Source: Sphingomonas bacterium (GTDB lineage Bacteria; Pseudomonadota; Alphaproteobacteria; Sphingomonadales; Sphingomonadaceae). From it: DNA of 33,003 nucleotides. The translations under genes were made by a program, and so were the position numbers. The DNA lies in contig NZ_JAQGLK010000057.1 in assembly GCF_028292925.1 (NCBI RefSeq), positions 1 to 33,003 on the forward strand, in the 5' to 3' direction. A model generated the notes under the pieces. It had not been told where the DNA came from, did no database searches, and saw only the letters and a program-made list of their open reading frames with translations. Positions within the stretch are counted from its first letter, which is position 1; each line of letters starts with the position of its first letter. This document shows positions 1-10,234 of the stretch, piece after piece.

Positions 1-308
1 CCGGACACGCGGAGCAGAAGTTCCCTGATCTCGTCCGGGTGGATGCGGGCTACCGCCTCGCGGTCGCGGAAGTCGGGCACGGCGCTTTCATGGGGGATCA
101 GCGCGAATCCTTCGCGGTCCATCCGGGGCGGATCGTCGCTGCTTCGCATGTCCTCGATCTCCACCGTGCAGCGATCGATCACGATCGTATCCCGGCTGGA
201 ATCGTTGGCATGGTAGCGCGGCCGGTGCGGGGTCGCGGCGATATAGTTGACGGTGGAGCGCACGCGCCGCGCGGCGGCCTGTGCCTCCCGCATACCGATC
301 CCAGCCAT
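1..308 (-). CDS. CmcJ/NvfI-family oxygenase, N-terminal part (cut by window edge)
   Basis: The reading frame opens with ATG at 308 and runs off the window without a stop, giving the first 102 residues. A GGGAGAGG ribosome binding site lies just upstream. The visible part contains STVNYIAATP, VEIEDMR, DREGFALIPHES and DFRDREAV. These align in order with QLNYLLPGP, VTIRDAR, DTHGFTLGDCP and DFYDRAHV near the N-terminus of the protein at 4239-5165, so the two are paralogues. The family comprises Fe(II)/2-oxoglutarate-type enzymes named after cephalosporin hydroxylase subunit CmcJ and fungal NvfI. The metal-binding half lies outside the window, so activity cannot be judged. It sits 56 bases downstream of the LysR gene on the same strand and is probably co-transcribed with it. 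The family call rests on this internal similarity; the substrate is unknown. Confidence 0.7.
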   Translation of the reverse strand, partial: MAGIGMREAQAAARRVRSTVNYIAATPHRPRYHANDSSRDTIVIDRCTVEIEDMRSSDDPPRMDREGFALIPHESAVPDFRDREAVARIHPDEIRELLLRVS

Positions 309-364
309 TAACCTCTCCCGTTATCGTTGGGCCGACAGTGAAAGCCCCGGCTGGCCCGCGCCAA

Positions 365-1312
365 TCATGTTTGCTGATCGGGATCATTTTCGTTCAGTGA
401 TGCATCGATCGGATCCGCGGGCTCCAGTCCCTCACCGTTCACCACCTCGCGCACCAGCGCGCGCAGCCACGATGTCGCGGGCTCGCCGTCGGCGTCGTGG
501 TGCCATTGCATGCCGATCACGTGGGCGCCGATCGGTGCGGGCAGGGGGCGGACGCGGAGGTCCGCCGGCCGTGGCGCGCGGCGGATCATCCCGCGCGGGA
601 TCGTCGCCAGCAGCGGCGTTCCGGCCACCGCCCCGGGCAGCAGCAGATGCGGGACGATGGCGGCAACCTGCCGGCGGACGCCGATCGCCTCCAGCTCCCA
701 GCCGACGGACTGTTGCGTGTCCGGCAGGATGTGCCGCCCGGCCGTATATTCCTCCCACGTCAGTTCGTCCGGCACGTCGGCGCGATCGGCACTCGTGACG
801 CAGACCCATTCGTCGCGGAACAGCGGCTCGCGCCGGTGATGGCGGTGGAGCACGTACCAGGGCAGGATCAGCAGATCGATCTCGCCGCGCTCGAACTCGT
901 CGGTGTTGCTGGAGATCGGGCGGCATTCCAGGTCGATGCCCGGCGCGATCTCCGCCATGCGGCGGACCAGCCCCGGCACGATCATCGCCGCGCAATATTC
1001 GGAAAGGGTGATGCGGAAGCGGCGGGTGGCGGTGCCGACATCGAAGCCCGGCCGATCGAGCGCGACGGTGCGGAAATCGAGCAGCAGCCGCCGCACGGGT
1101 TCGCGCAGCCGTTCGGCGAACGGCGTCAGCCGCAGCGTCCGCCCGCCGCGGACGAGCAGCGGATCGCCGAAATGCCGCCGCAGCCACGCAAGCGAATTGC
1201 TGATCGCCGGCTGTGACAGGTTGAGCCGCTGCGCCGCGCGGCCGACGTGCAGTTCGGTGAACAACGTGTCCAGGATCGTCAGGTGGCGAACGTCGAAACC
1301 CTGGAAGTTCAT
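365..1312 (-). CDS. LysR-family transcriptional regulator, NodD-like
   Basis: A 315-residue regulator of usual LysR length. Residues about 6-66 form the winged helix-turn-helix (FDVRHLTILDTLF, then RAAQRLNLSQPAISNSLAWL). The rest is the periplasmic-binding-protein-like effector domain, with SSNTDEFERGEIDLLILP typical of the NodD-type branch. I chose ATG 1312 because MNFQGFDVRHL is the usual family beginning and GAGGACAGG lies upstream; the frame stays open to 1483. It is transcribed away from the TonB-dependent receptor, a layout in which LysR regulators commonly control the divergent gene. By inference it senses the substrate, or a breakdown product, handled by the receptor, the two CmcJ-like enzymes and the LigE-like protein. 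The inducer is unknown. Confidence 0.9.
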   Translation of the reverse strand: MNFQGFDVRHLTILDTLFTELHVGRAAQRLNLSQPAISNSLAWLRRHFGDPLLVRGGRTLRLTPFAERLREPVRRLLLDFRTVALDRPGFDVGTATRRFRITLSEYCAAMIVPGLVRRMAEIAPGIDLECRPISSNTDEFERGEIDLLILPWYVLHRHHRREPLFRDEWVCVTSADRADVPDELTWEEYTAGRHILPDTQQSVGWELEAIGVRRQVAAIVPHLLLPGAVAGTPLLATIPRGMIRRAPRPADLRVRPLPAPIGAHVIGMQWHHDADGEPATSWLRALVREVVNGEGLEPADPIDASLNENDPDQQT

Positions 1313-1337
1313 GACGGCCTGTCCTCGGCAACTCATA

Positions 1338-1363
1338 ACGAAAGGCGAATGTCGGATATTCGT
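1338..1363. promoter_or_regulatory. Candidate LysR operator in the divergent intergenic region
   Basis: In the 152 bases between the LysR start and the receptor start there is an imperfect inverted repeat. Inner arms are CGAAT (1346-1350) and ATTCG (1358-1362); outer arms are ACGAA (1338-1342) and TTCGT (1359-1363). LysR proteins usually bind interrupted dyads of this size between divergent genes. The arms are short, so chance is possible. Confidence 0.35.
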
Positions 1364-1467
1364 GCTCGTGATTTTACGGGATCGCGTGCGCCATCTAGCA
1401 TTCCCTGCCAACCTGCGGAAAGCAGGCCGGACGAACGAGCCGGGCACCGAAAGATACGGGAGAGATG

Positions 1468-4221
<2,754 letters not shown>

Positions 4222-4238
4222 TGGAGAGAGGAACGACC

Positions 4239-5165
4239 ATGGCGAGCCTTGCCCCGGACATTGCGGATCCGACGATCGAGGACGGTGCCCGCACCGTCGA
4301 TGCGCAACTCAACTATCTGTTGCCGGGGCCGGATATCAACCGCCGCTTCGTCTCCGCCGGGGTGGAGGTGAACACCGGCACCTACGGGGCGTTCCCGGTG
4401 ACGATCCGCGATGCGCGCCCGATCCGGGAGCATTTCACGCTCGACACGCACGGCTTCACCCTCGGCGACTGCCCGACGAAGGTGACCGACTTCTACGATC
4501 GCGCCCATGTCGACGCGATCTACCTGGATGAGGTGCGCGTGGCGGTGGCGGCGCTGACCGGCGCCAACTTCGTCGCGCCGATGGGGTGGATGATCCGCAA
4601 TTCGGGCGACATCGCCGGCTACCAGAAGAAGCAGGAGGGGCCGTACGTTCATGCCGGCGGCGTTCAGCCCCCCGCCGGCGAGGTCCACATCGATACCGAA
4701 CCCAGCCGAGCCGACCGGGCAGCGGAGATGCTCTATCGCAAGCTGAAGCCGGATGGGCCCGGCTACAGCCGCTTCATCTATTCGAGCTTCTGGCGCACCT
4801 TCAGCCCGCCGCCGCAGGATTGCCCGCTCGCCGTGTGCGATTTCCGCAGCGTGCGGGATGACGAGGGCACGCCCAACGTCCTCCACGTCGTCGACGAGAT
4901 CCCGCAGGGGGACGCGATGTTCGCGCCGATGGATGACGACGTTCGGCCCGCGGCGGCGATCTTCCGCTACAGCCCGGATCATCGCTGGTGGTATTTCTCG
5001 AACATGTCGAAGGATGAGGCGCTGCTGCTGAAGTTCCACGACAGCGATCATTCGGTAGCGTGGCGCACCCCGCACACCGCCTTCTGGGACAACAGCCTGC
5101 CCGGCGGCAATGTCCGCGCCAGCATCGAGTGCCGGTCGGTCGCCTTCTTCGAACACCAGTCCTGA
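4239..5165 (+). CDS. CmcJ/NvfI-family Fe(II)/2-oxoglutarate-type oxygenase
   Basis: A complete 308-residue member of the family represented by cephamycin CmcJ, AsaB and NvfI. Likely iron ligands are visible: His150 and Asp152 in GEVHID, and His279 in RTPHTAFWD. The family-typical C-terminal run VRASIECRSVAFF follows. This is the facial triad arrangement expected of hydroxylases or desaturases that use molecular oxygen. I chose ATG 4239 because GGAGAGAGGAA (4223-4233) sits five bases upstream. ATG 4221, overlapping the receptor stop, is a less likely alternative adding six residues. The protein is cytoplasmic, with no signal peptide. It is paralogous to the partial gene at 1-308. Lying between an outer-membrane receptor and a LigE-like enzyme, it probably oxidises the imported compound. 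The substrate cannot be read from sequence. Confidence 0.8.
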   Translation: MASLAPDIADPTIEDGARTVDAQLNYLLPGPDINRRFVSAGVEVNTGTYGAFPVTIRDARPIREHFTLDTHGFTLGDCPTKVTDFYDRAHVDAIYLDEVRVAVAALTGANFVAPMGWMIRNSGDIAGYQKKQEGPYVHAGGVQPPAGEVHIDTEPSRADRAAEMLYRKLKPDGPGYSRFIYSSFWRTFSPPPQDCPLAVCDFRSVRDDEGTPNVLHVVDEIPQGDAMFAPMDDDVRPAAAIFRYSPDHRWWYFSNMSKDEALLLKFHDSDHSVAWRTPHTAFWDNSLPGGNVRASIECRSVAFFEHQS

Positions 5166-5172
5166 TCCTGCC

Positions 5173-5200
5173 CGTGCCGGCCGGCGGCCCGGCCGGCACG
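5173..5200 (+). other. Perfect 10-bp hairpin between oxygenase and LigE-like genes
   Basis: Arms CGTGCCGGCC (5173-5182) and GGCCGGCACG (5191-5200) enclose an 8-base loop. The hairpin begins seven bases after the oxygenase stop and about 90 bases before the LigE-like start. There is no T-run, so it is more likely an mRNA processing or stability element, or a partial terminator, than a full intrinsic terminator. Confidence 0.5.
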
Positions 5201-5288
5201 GATCCGCTTCGCCGTCAGCACCGAAGGCCGTTCGCGCCCATCCTATCCCTGTCGGCGGATCGCGGACGTTCCCGCTGAGAGGAAGAAG

Positions 5289-6128
5289 ATGGCAGACGAC
5301 AACAAGATCACCCTGTACGACCTGCAATTATCGACAGGCGCCACGATCAGCCCGTTCGTATGGGCAACCAAATACGCCATCGCCCACAAGGGCCTGGAAC
5401 TCGATATCGTGCCGGGCGGCTTCACCGGCATCATGGATCGCACCGGCGGCAAGACCGAGCGGCTGCCCGCCATCGTCGACGATGGCGAATGGGTGCTGGA
5501 TAGCTGGCTGATCGCCGAACATCTCGATCGCAAATATCCCGACCGGCCGGTGCTGATCGGCGATCCCGGCGTCAAGCCGCTGACCCAGCTTGTCGAGACG
5601 TGGCTGTGGCAGCAGGCGATCAGCCCGTGGATGACGTGCTTCCTGAAAAGCTACCGCGATCTCTCGCTGCCGCAGGATCATGCCTACGTGACCGAGAGCC
5701 GCGAGCGGATGTTCGGCCGCAGGATCGACGAGATCATCGTCGGCCGCGAGGATCGCCTGCCGGCCGTTCCTCCGAAGCTGGAACTGCTGCGGCAGGTGCT
5801 GCGCGAGCATAAGTGGCTCGGCGGCGATGCGCCCAACTACGCCGATTATCGCGCGCTCTCGGTCTTCCTGTTCTGCGCCTCGGTTGCCGACACGCCGGTG
5901 CTGACCGATGACGACCCGTTGCGCGACTGGATCGAGCGCGGATTCGATCTGCATGGCGGGCTGGGGCGGCATCCGGGCATGCACCCGATCTTCGGACTGA
6001 AGCTGCGCGAGGGCGATCCCGAGCCGTTCAACAAGGCCGCCGCGGCAGGCGGGCTCGTCAGCCGCAATACCGGCCCGCAGTCCACGGCCGCGGAGACCGC
6101 GCGGCTCAAGGGCCAGCCCGCCGGCTGA
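5289..6128 (+). CDS. LigE/LigP-like glutathione S-transferase (putative beta-etherase)
   Basis: A 279-residue GST-fold protein. The N-terminal thioredoxin-like domain (about 5-85) has ITLYDLQLSTGATISPFVW, then DIVPGGFTGI, the glutathione-binding LPAIVDDGEWVLDSW and AEHLDRKYPDRP. The C-terminal helical domain (about 95-230) has SLPQDHAYV, GREDRLPAVPP and FDLHGGLGRHPGM. From memory these blocks match the lignin beta-etherase LigE of Sphingobium SYK-6 (about 281 residues) far more closely than generic GSTs, including Thr19-Ile-Ser21 at the same positions. LigE and LigP use glutathione to cleave beta-O-4 aryl ethers of (R)-configured lignin dimers. A GAGAGGAAG site precedes the ATG. No partner resembling LigD, LigF or LigG is in the window, so true etherase activity is inferred. 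Another glutathione-dependent ether or aromatic reaction is possible. Confidence 0.85.
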   Translation: MADDNKITLYDLQLSTGATISPFVWATKYAIAHKGLELDIVPGGFTGIMDRTGGKTERLPAIVDDGEWVLDSWLIAEHLDRKYPDRPVLIGDPGVKPLTQLVETWLWQQAISPWMTCFLKSYRDLSLPQDHAYVTESRERMFGRRIDEIIVGREDRLPAVPPKLELLRQVLREHKWLGGDAPNYADYRALSVFLFCASVADTPVLTDDDPLRDWIERGFDLHGGLGRHPGMHPIFGLKLREGDPEPFNKAAAAGGLVSRNTGPQSTAAETARLKGQPAG

Positions 6129-6139
6129 GGCGAGACAGA

Positions 6140-6168
6140 CCCGGCGGCCCGTGTCTCTCGCCGCCGGG
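6140..6168 (+). terminator. Hairpin after the LigE-like gene
   Basis: Nine-base perfect stem CCCGGCGGC (6140-6148) / GCCGCCGGG (6160-6168) with an 11-base loop, starting 12 bases after the LigE-like stop. A T-run is absent, so it is a candidate only. It could serve both the plus-strand operon and the small minus-strand gene ending at 6175. Confidence 0.45.
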
Positions 6169-6174
6169 AAACGC

Positions 6175-6390
6175 TCAGGGCTGGCGGGTATCCGCCGCCG
6201 GCGCCACCCACACGCTGACCGGGGTGACGAACTTGCCGGGGGCGGGCTTGCCGATGTCGACCCGCTGCGCGGTCACCTGCTTGCCGGAGGCAAGAACGAA
6301 GGCGGTGCCCGCGCGCGGCATCCGCCCGAACGTCATTTTCTGGATCGGCTGCGCCGTGGCGCTGTCCATTATCGTTGCGATGATCGGCAT
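6175..6390 (-). CDS. Small hypothetical protein
   Basis: A 71-residue frame starting MPIIATIMDSATAQPIQKM and ending WVAPAADTRQP. It contains two runs of alternating hydrophobic and polar residues (GTAFVLASGKQVTAQRVDI and KFVTPVSVWVAP), which suggest a small beta-rich protein. It has no signal peptide, membrane segment or Cys pair. The amino-acid mix is balanced and not Arg-heavy as expected of an antisense shadow, and no other good frame occupies this stretch. The start is uncertain: the ribosome binding site is weak, and the frame extends to an upstream ATG at 6441. It lies opposite to both flanking genes. I do not recognise a family. Confidence 0.4.
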   Translation of the reverse strand: MPIIATIMDSATAQPIQKMTFGRMPRAGTAFVLASGKQVTAQRVDIGKPAPGKFVTPVSVWVAPAADTRQP

Positions 6391-6789
6391 CGGCGCTTCA
6401 TAGCTCCGCCGCGGGGTATGTCCATCGCCGCATCCGGGCACATGCCCGCCGGCCCGTCCGCTCTCCGGCAGGCTGCGAACGAAGAAGCCAAAACCAGAAA
6501 CGGCGACTAAACCAGATCAATATCACCGCATCGCCATGCCCGCCGCATCGGCTCTGGAGTGAATCCGCCCCATGATCTTGCGTCCTGTTCCCACGGGATC
6601 ATGGCTGAACGCGGCTGTACATGGCAGGTTGCTATCGCTTTATGGGGACAATTGTATGCCCGTGGCGCTAAACCGGATCGGGAAGGAGGAACGCTTTAAT
6701 CTCCATCGCAGGAACGTTCCGCGGCTTCATCGTTTTTGCTTTGTTGCGGAATGGGTAGAACCCAGGCGGCTAACGGGGAAGGTTGGCAA
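6391..6789. other. Intergenic stretch, no gene seen apart from promoter-like sequence
   Basis: About 400 bases without a convincing protein frame; frames here are extensions of neighbours. Base composition is more AT-rich than the surroundings around 6480-6740. It holds a perfect GGAACGTTCC palindrome (6711-6720) that forms part of a promoter-like site described separately. No RNA gene was recognised. Confidence 0.5.
6711..6734 (+). promoter_or_regulatory. Weak candidate EcfG-type promoter for the fusion gene
   Basis: GGAAC (6711-6715) is followed after 15 bases by CGTT (6731-6734). The general-stress sigma factor of alphaproteobacteria prefers GGAAC, 16-17 bases, CGTT, so the spacer is one base short. 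A transcript starting near 6742 would leave a leader of about 48 bases before GTG 6790. Confidence 0.3.
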
Positions 6790-9000
6790 GTGGACGACCT
6801 CGAACTCTGGGGCGGGCTGGAATGCACCGTCAATCGTGTCGGCGATGGCTTTCGGGATCAGTTTGCGGAGAGCGGGCATCATGACCGGCCCGAGGATCTG
6901 GATTGCATCCGGGCGCTCGGCATCCGGACATTGCGATACCCGGTGGCCTGGGAACGGGTTTCGCCCGATCGCCCCGACATAGCCGAATGGGGCTGGTACG
7001 ATGCCCGGCTGGATCGGTTGCGGCAGCTCGGCATCCGGATGATCGCCGGCCTCGTCCACCACGGCAGCGGGCCGCGCTACACCGATCTTCTCGCTGACGA
7101 TTTCGCCGCCGGGCTGGCGCGCCACGCGCGGGGTGTGGCCGAACGTTACCCCTGGATCGAGGATTGGACGCCGGTCAACGAACCCGTGACGACGGCGCGC
7201 TTCTCCGCTTTGTACGGGCACTGGTATCCCCATCACCGGGACGAACGGTCCTTCTGGGTGGCACTGCTCAATCAGATCGACGGCACCCGGCTGTCGATGC
7301 GCGAGGTTCGCCGGATCAACCCGGCCGCGCGGCTGATCCAGACCGACGATCTCGGCCGGACCTATGCGACAGCGGCGCTGCAGGAACAGGCCGCCTTCGA
7401 TAATTGCCGCCGCTGGATGTCGTGGGATCTGCTGTGCGGGCGCGTCACCCCCGATCATCGGCTGTGGCAGCGTCTGTGCGGCTTCGGGCTGGAGGACCGG
7501 CTGCGCGCGATCGCGGACGATCCGTGTCCACCCGACATCGTGGGCGTCAACCATTACCTGACGAGCGACCGCTTCCTCGATCACCGCATCGATCGTTATC
7601 CGGTGGAGACGCGCGGCCACAACCACGCGCAACGCTTCGCCGATGTCGAAGGGGTGCGCGTGCTTCAGCCGCCGCCGCCGGGGCTGGCGGGCGTGCTGCG
7701 CGAGGCGTGGGCGCGGTACGGCATCCCGCTTGCCGTCACGGAAGTACATAACGGCTCCACCCGTGAGGAGCAGTTGCGCTGGACCCAGCAGGCCTGGCGC
7801 ACCGCCCATGCGCTGCGTGAAGAGGGGATCGATCTGCGCGCGATCACCGCCTGGGCGCTGTTGGGCAGCCACGGCTGGAACACGCTGCTGACCGACACCG
7901 GCACCTATGAGCCTGGTGCATTCGACGTGCGCGGCGGCGAGCCGCGGCCGACCGCCCTGGCGGGGCTGCTCGCGTCCTTGGCGGGGGCGGGGCCGGCGGA
8001 GGTGCATCCGGTGCTTGCGGGGGAGGGCTGGTGGTCCCGCCCGATCCGGCTTCACCACGCGCCCGTGCCACGGCCGGCGCGCATCCGCGAACATGCGCTG
8101 AGGGAATCGCGGCCGATCGCCTCCGCCGCGCCGATCCTCATCGTCGGCGCGGGCGGGTTGCTTGGCGGTGCGCTCGCCGCGGCCTGCCGGCACCGCGATC
8201 TTCACCACGTCGCGCTCCACCGCCGCGATCTCGATCTGGCGGACGCCGACGGGATCGGCCGGGTGCTGGACGTGCATCGCCCCTGGGTGGTCATCAACGC
8301 GGCCGGCTGGGTCCGTATCGACGCTGCGGAAACCGATCCCGATGCGTGCTTTCGCGTGAACAGCGAGGGCGCGGCCTTGCTCGCCTGCGCCTGCGCGGAG
8401 CGCGGCATCCCGACGGTCGGCTTCTCCAGCGATCTGGTGTTCGACGGCGCGGCGAACGCGCTTTACACGGAGGCGGCACACCCGGCACCGCTCAACGTGT
8501 ACGGGCGCAGCAAGGCGGCGTTCGAAGCCGCCATCGCCGGCACGCGCGGGGATCATCTGGTCGTTCGCACCGCGGCGTTGTTTTCCCCCTTCGATCCGGG
8601 CAATTTCGCGATGCAGGCAATGGCTGCGCTCCGCGACGGGGAGGCCCATCCGGTCGCGGCGGACGAGATCGTCTCGCCCACCTACGTGCCGGACCTGTGT
8701 GATGCCGTGCTGGATCTGGCGACGGACGGTGCGACAGGCCTTTGGCACCTCAGTCACGGCGAAGCGGTCGGGCGCGCGGAATTCGTCGGCCGTCTGGCTG
8801 CGGCGTGCGGCTTGGACGCGCGGTCGATCGCGTCGGTCCCGGGCGCCTATCTTCGCCGGTCCGCGCCGCGCCCGGCGTTTACGGCCCTGGCAAGCGACCG
8901 CGGGCAGATGCTGCCGCCACTGTCCGACGCGATCGCCCGCTTCGCCCATGAGGTTCGGCGCGGCGATGCCGCCCATGCGACGACCTCCCGGATCGCCTGA
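6790..9000 (+). CDS. Fusion of GH1-like glycoside hydrolase and RmlD-like sugar-nucleotide reductase
   Basis: A 736-residue two-domain protein. Residues about 1-400 form a GH1-like barrel: LELWGGLECTVNRVGD at the start, Glu131 in TPVNEP as acid/base and Glu318 in AVTEVHNG as nucleophile. The spacing of 187 is close to classical GH1 enzymes. Residues about 449-730 resemble dTDP-4-dehydrorhamnose reductase: Rossmann motif VGAGGLLGG, substrate region FSSDLVFDG, and catalytic Tyr571 and Lys575 in YGRSK. I chose GTG 6790 because GGGGAAGG lies seven bases upstream; ATG 6751 and TTG 6736 are in-frame alternatives with poorer sites. I recall this fusion from other proteobacterial genomes as an uncharacterised architecture. 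The two domains may act on the same sugar, but the substrate is unknown. No rhamnose pathway genes are nearby. Confidence 0.85.
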   Translation: MDDLELWGGLECTVNRVGDGFRDQFAESGHHDRPEDLDCIRALGIRTLRYPVAWERVSPDRPDIAEWGWYDARLDRLRQLGIRMIAGLVHHGSGPRYTDLLADDFAAGLARHARGVAERYPWIEDWTPVNEPVTTARFSALYGHWYPHHRDERSFWVALLNQIDGTRLSMREVRRINPAARLIQTDDLGRTYATAALQEQAAFDNCRRWMSWDLLCGRVTPDHRLWQRLCGFGLEDRLRAIADDPCPPDIVGVNHYLTSDRFLDHRIDRYPVETRGHNHAQRFADVEGVRVLQPPPPGLAGVLREAWARYGIPLAVTEVHNGSTREEQLRWTQQAWRTAHALREEGIDLRAITAWALLGSHGWNTLLTDTGTYEPGAFDVRGGEPRPTALAGLLASLAGAGPAEVHPVLAGEGWWSRPIRLHHAPVPRPARIREHALRESRPIASAAPILIVGAGGLLGGALAAACRHRDLHHVALHRRDLDLADADGIGRVLDVHRPWVVINAAGWVRIDAAETDPDACFRVNSEGAALLACACAERGIPTVGFSSDLVFDGAANALYTEAAHPAPLNVYGRSKAAFEAAIAGTRGDHLVVRTAALFSPFDPGNFAMQAMAALRDGEAHPVAADEIVSPTYVPDLCDAVLDLATDGATGLWHLSHGEAVGRAEFVGRLAAACGLDARSIASVPGAYLRRSAPRPAFTALASDRGQMLPPLSDAIARFAHEVRRGDAAHATTSRIA

Positions 9001-9093
9001 CTGCCCGCTTGTCGTGCCGGCGCGGCCGCGGCGGCGCCGATCCGAACCCCGTGTTATTGCTCTGGGTTAATTCAATAAGATCAATGTCAAACC

Positions 9094-9119
9094 GGAACAT
9101 GTGCCCGAAAGCGAGAGTT
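9094..9119 (+). promoter_or_regulatory. Candidate EcfG (general stress) promoter of the catalase gene
   Basis: GGAAC at 9094-9098 is followed after 17 bases by AGTT (9116-9119), one mismatch from the CGTT of the EcfG consensus. A start near 9127 would give a short leader containing the AGGAGG site (9136-9141). Manganese catalases are frequently general-stress genes, which fits. Confidence 0.5.
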
Positions 9120-9149
9120 TGACAACCGAACTTTCAGGAGGCCATTTCA

Positions 9150-10106
9150 ATGTTCATGCACAATAAGCGGTTGCAATATACCGTGCGTGTCGCCGAGCCG
9201 AACCCGCGGCTGGCCACGATGATGCTGGAGCAGTTCGGGGGCGCGGATGGCGAGCTTTCGGCAGCCATGCGCTACTTCACCCAGGGCCTTGCCGAAGACG
9301 ACGCGGGCCGCAAGGACATGCTGCTCGACATTGCCACTGAAGAACTCAGCCACCTGGAAGTAATCGGTTCGATCGTTGCTATGCTCAACAAGGGCGTTAA
9401 AGCCCAGCTCGCCGAAGGCTTGATGGAAGAGGCGGAACTGTACCGCACCATCGGCGCAAGCGGCGTCAGCGCCAAGGAGTCCTTGTTGTTCGGTGGCGGC
9501 CCGGCATTGATCGATTCCGCCGGCGTGCCATGGACGGGTGCCTACGTGGACAGCCGCAGCGAACCGACCGTGGATCTGCGATCGAACATCGCGGCGGAGA
9601 GCCGGGCAAAGATCGTCTACGAACGGCTGATCAACATCACCGACGATCCCGGGATCAAGGAGGCGCTCGGCTTCCTGATGACGCGCGAGATCGCGCACCA
9701 GAAGTCGTTCGAGAAGGCGCTCTACGCGATCGAGGACAACTTCCCGGTGGGCAAGCTTCCGGGCCTCGAAAAGTATGCGAACATCTACGTCAACACCTCG
9801 CAGGGCGAGGGCGACATGACCGGTTCGTGGAATTCCGGGGCGCAGTGGGATCGGATCGACGATCTGACGCAGACGATGCCGATCGATGGCGGTGCCGGCA
9901 CGGCGACGGTGGATCTGGATCACAGCGACGCCAAGGTGCTCGACAAGCTGGCGCTGCGTACCCTTTCCAATCCTGCCGTGAACCCGACGACGGGCGTGGA
10001 TCTCGGCGCTGGGCCGGGTGCGGGGCGGACGACGGAAGCCGATTTCGGTGGTGCCGCCAGCATCGCCGAAGCCCCGGCAATGGGCGAGGCAAACGCACCG
10101 ACGTGA
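9150..10106 (+). CDS. Manganese catalase
   Basis: A 318-residue dimanganese catalase that converts hydrogen peroxide to water and oxygen in the cytoplasm. The four-helix-bundle metal ligands are all in place: Glu35 (DGELSAAMRY), Glu65 and His68 (EELSHLEVIG), Glu150 (AESRAKIVYERL) and His183 (REIAHQKSFEKAL). The C-terminal part after about residue 225 (GSWNSGAQW onward) is the low-complexity, Gly/Ala-rich tail usual in bacterial members. The start is fixed by AGGAGG eight bases before the ATG. A stress-type promoter is likely upstream. Two strong hairpins separate it from the alcohol dehydrogenase gene on the same strand. Confidence 0.95.
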   Translation: MFMHNKRLQYTVRVAEPNPRLATMMLEQFGGADGELSAAMRYFTQGLAEDDAGRKDMLLDIATEELSHLEVIGSIVAMLNKGVKAQLAEGLMEEAELYRTIGASGVSAKESLLFGGGPALIDSAGVPWTGAYVDSRSEPTVDLRSNIAAESRAKIVYERLINITDDPGIKEALGFLMTREIAHQKSFEKALYAIEDNFPVGKLPGLEKYANIYVNTSQGEGDMTGSWNSGAQWDRIDDLTQTMPIDGGAGTATVDLDHSDAKVLDKLALRTLSNPAVNPTTGVDLGAGPGAGRTTEADFGGAASIAEAPAMGEANAPT

Positions 10107-10114
10107 AGCGTGAA

Positions 10115-10140
10115 GCTGCGGGCCGGGAAGGGCCCGCAGC
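10115..10140 (+). terminator. Hairpin directly after the catalase gene
   Basis: A perfect ten-base stem, GCTGCGGGCC (10115-10124) / GGCCCGCAGC (10131-10140), with loop GGGAAG, begins nine bases after the catalase stop. It lacks a T-run and may act as a terminator or as 3' end protection. Confidence 0.5.
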
Positions 10141-10180
10141 GAACCGTGCGGCACTACCTGCCTCCAGCCACCAGAATCGG

Positions 10181-10209
10181 CATCGCCCGGCCTGACCGGC
10201 CGGGCGATG
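10181..10209 (+). other. Perfect 12-bp hairpin in the leader of the alcohol dehydrogenase gene
   Basis: Arms CATCGCCCGGCC (10181-10192) and GGCCGGGCGATG (10198-10209) with loop TGACC. It ends 11 bases before the GGAGGG ribosome binding site of the next gene. It could be a second terminator or a leader structure. Confidence 0.5.
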
Positions 10210-10234
10210 GTTCGGCCCCCGGAGGGTGTGGCTT

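Noticed and set aside
39-311. Plus-strand frame at the left edge
   Set aside because: The minus-strand frame over the same bases matches the CmcJ/NvfI paralogue in ordered blocks and has a ribosome binding site.
6572-6982. A 136-residue plus-strand frame before the fusion gene
   Set aside because: It overlaps the GH1-like coding start in another frame and shows no motif or ribosome binding site.
9018-9039. Six-base hairpin after the fusion gene
   Set aside because: CGGCGC/GCGCCG in very GC-rich sequence without T-run is too weak to call a terminator.
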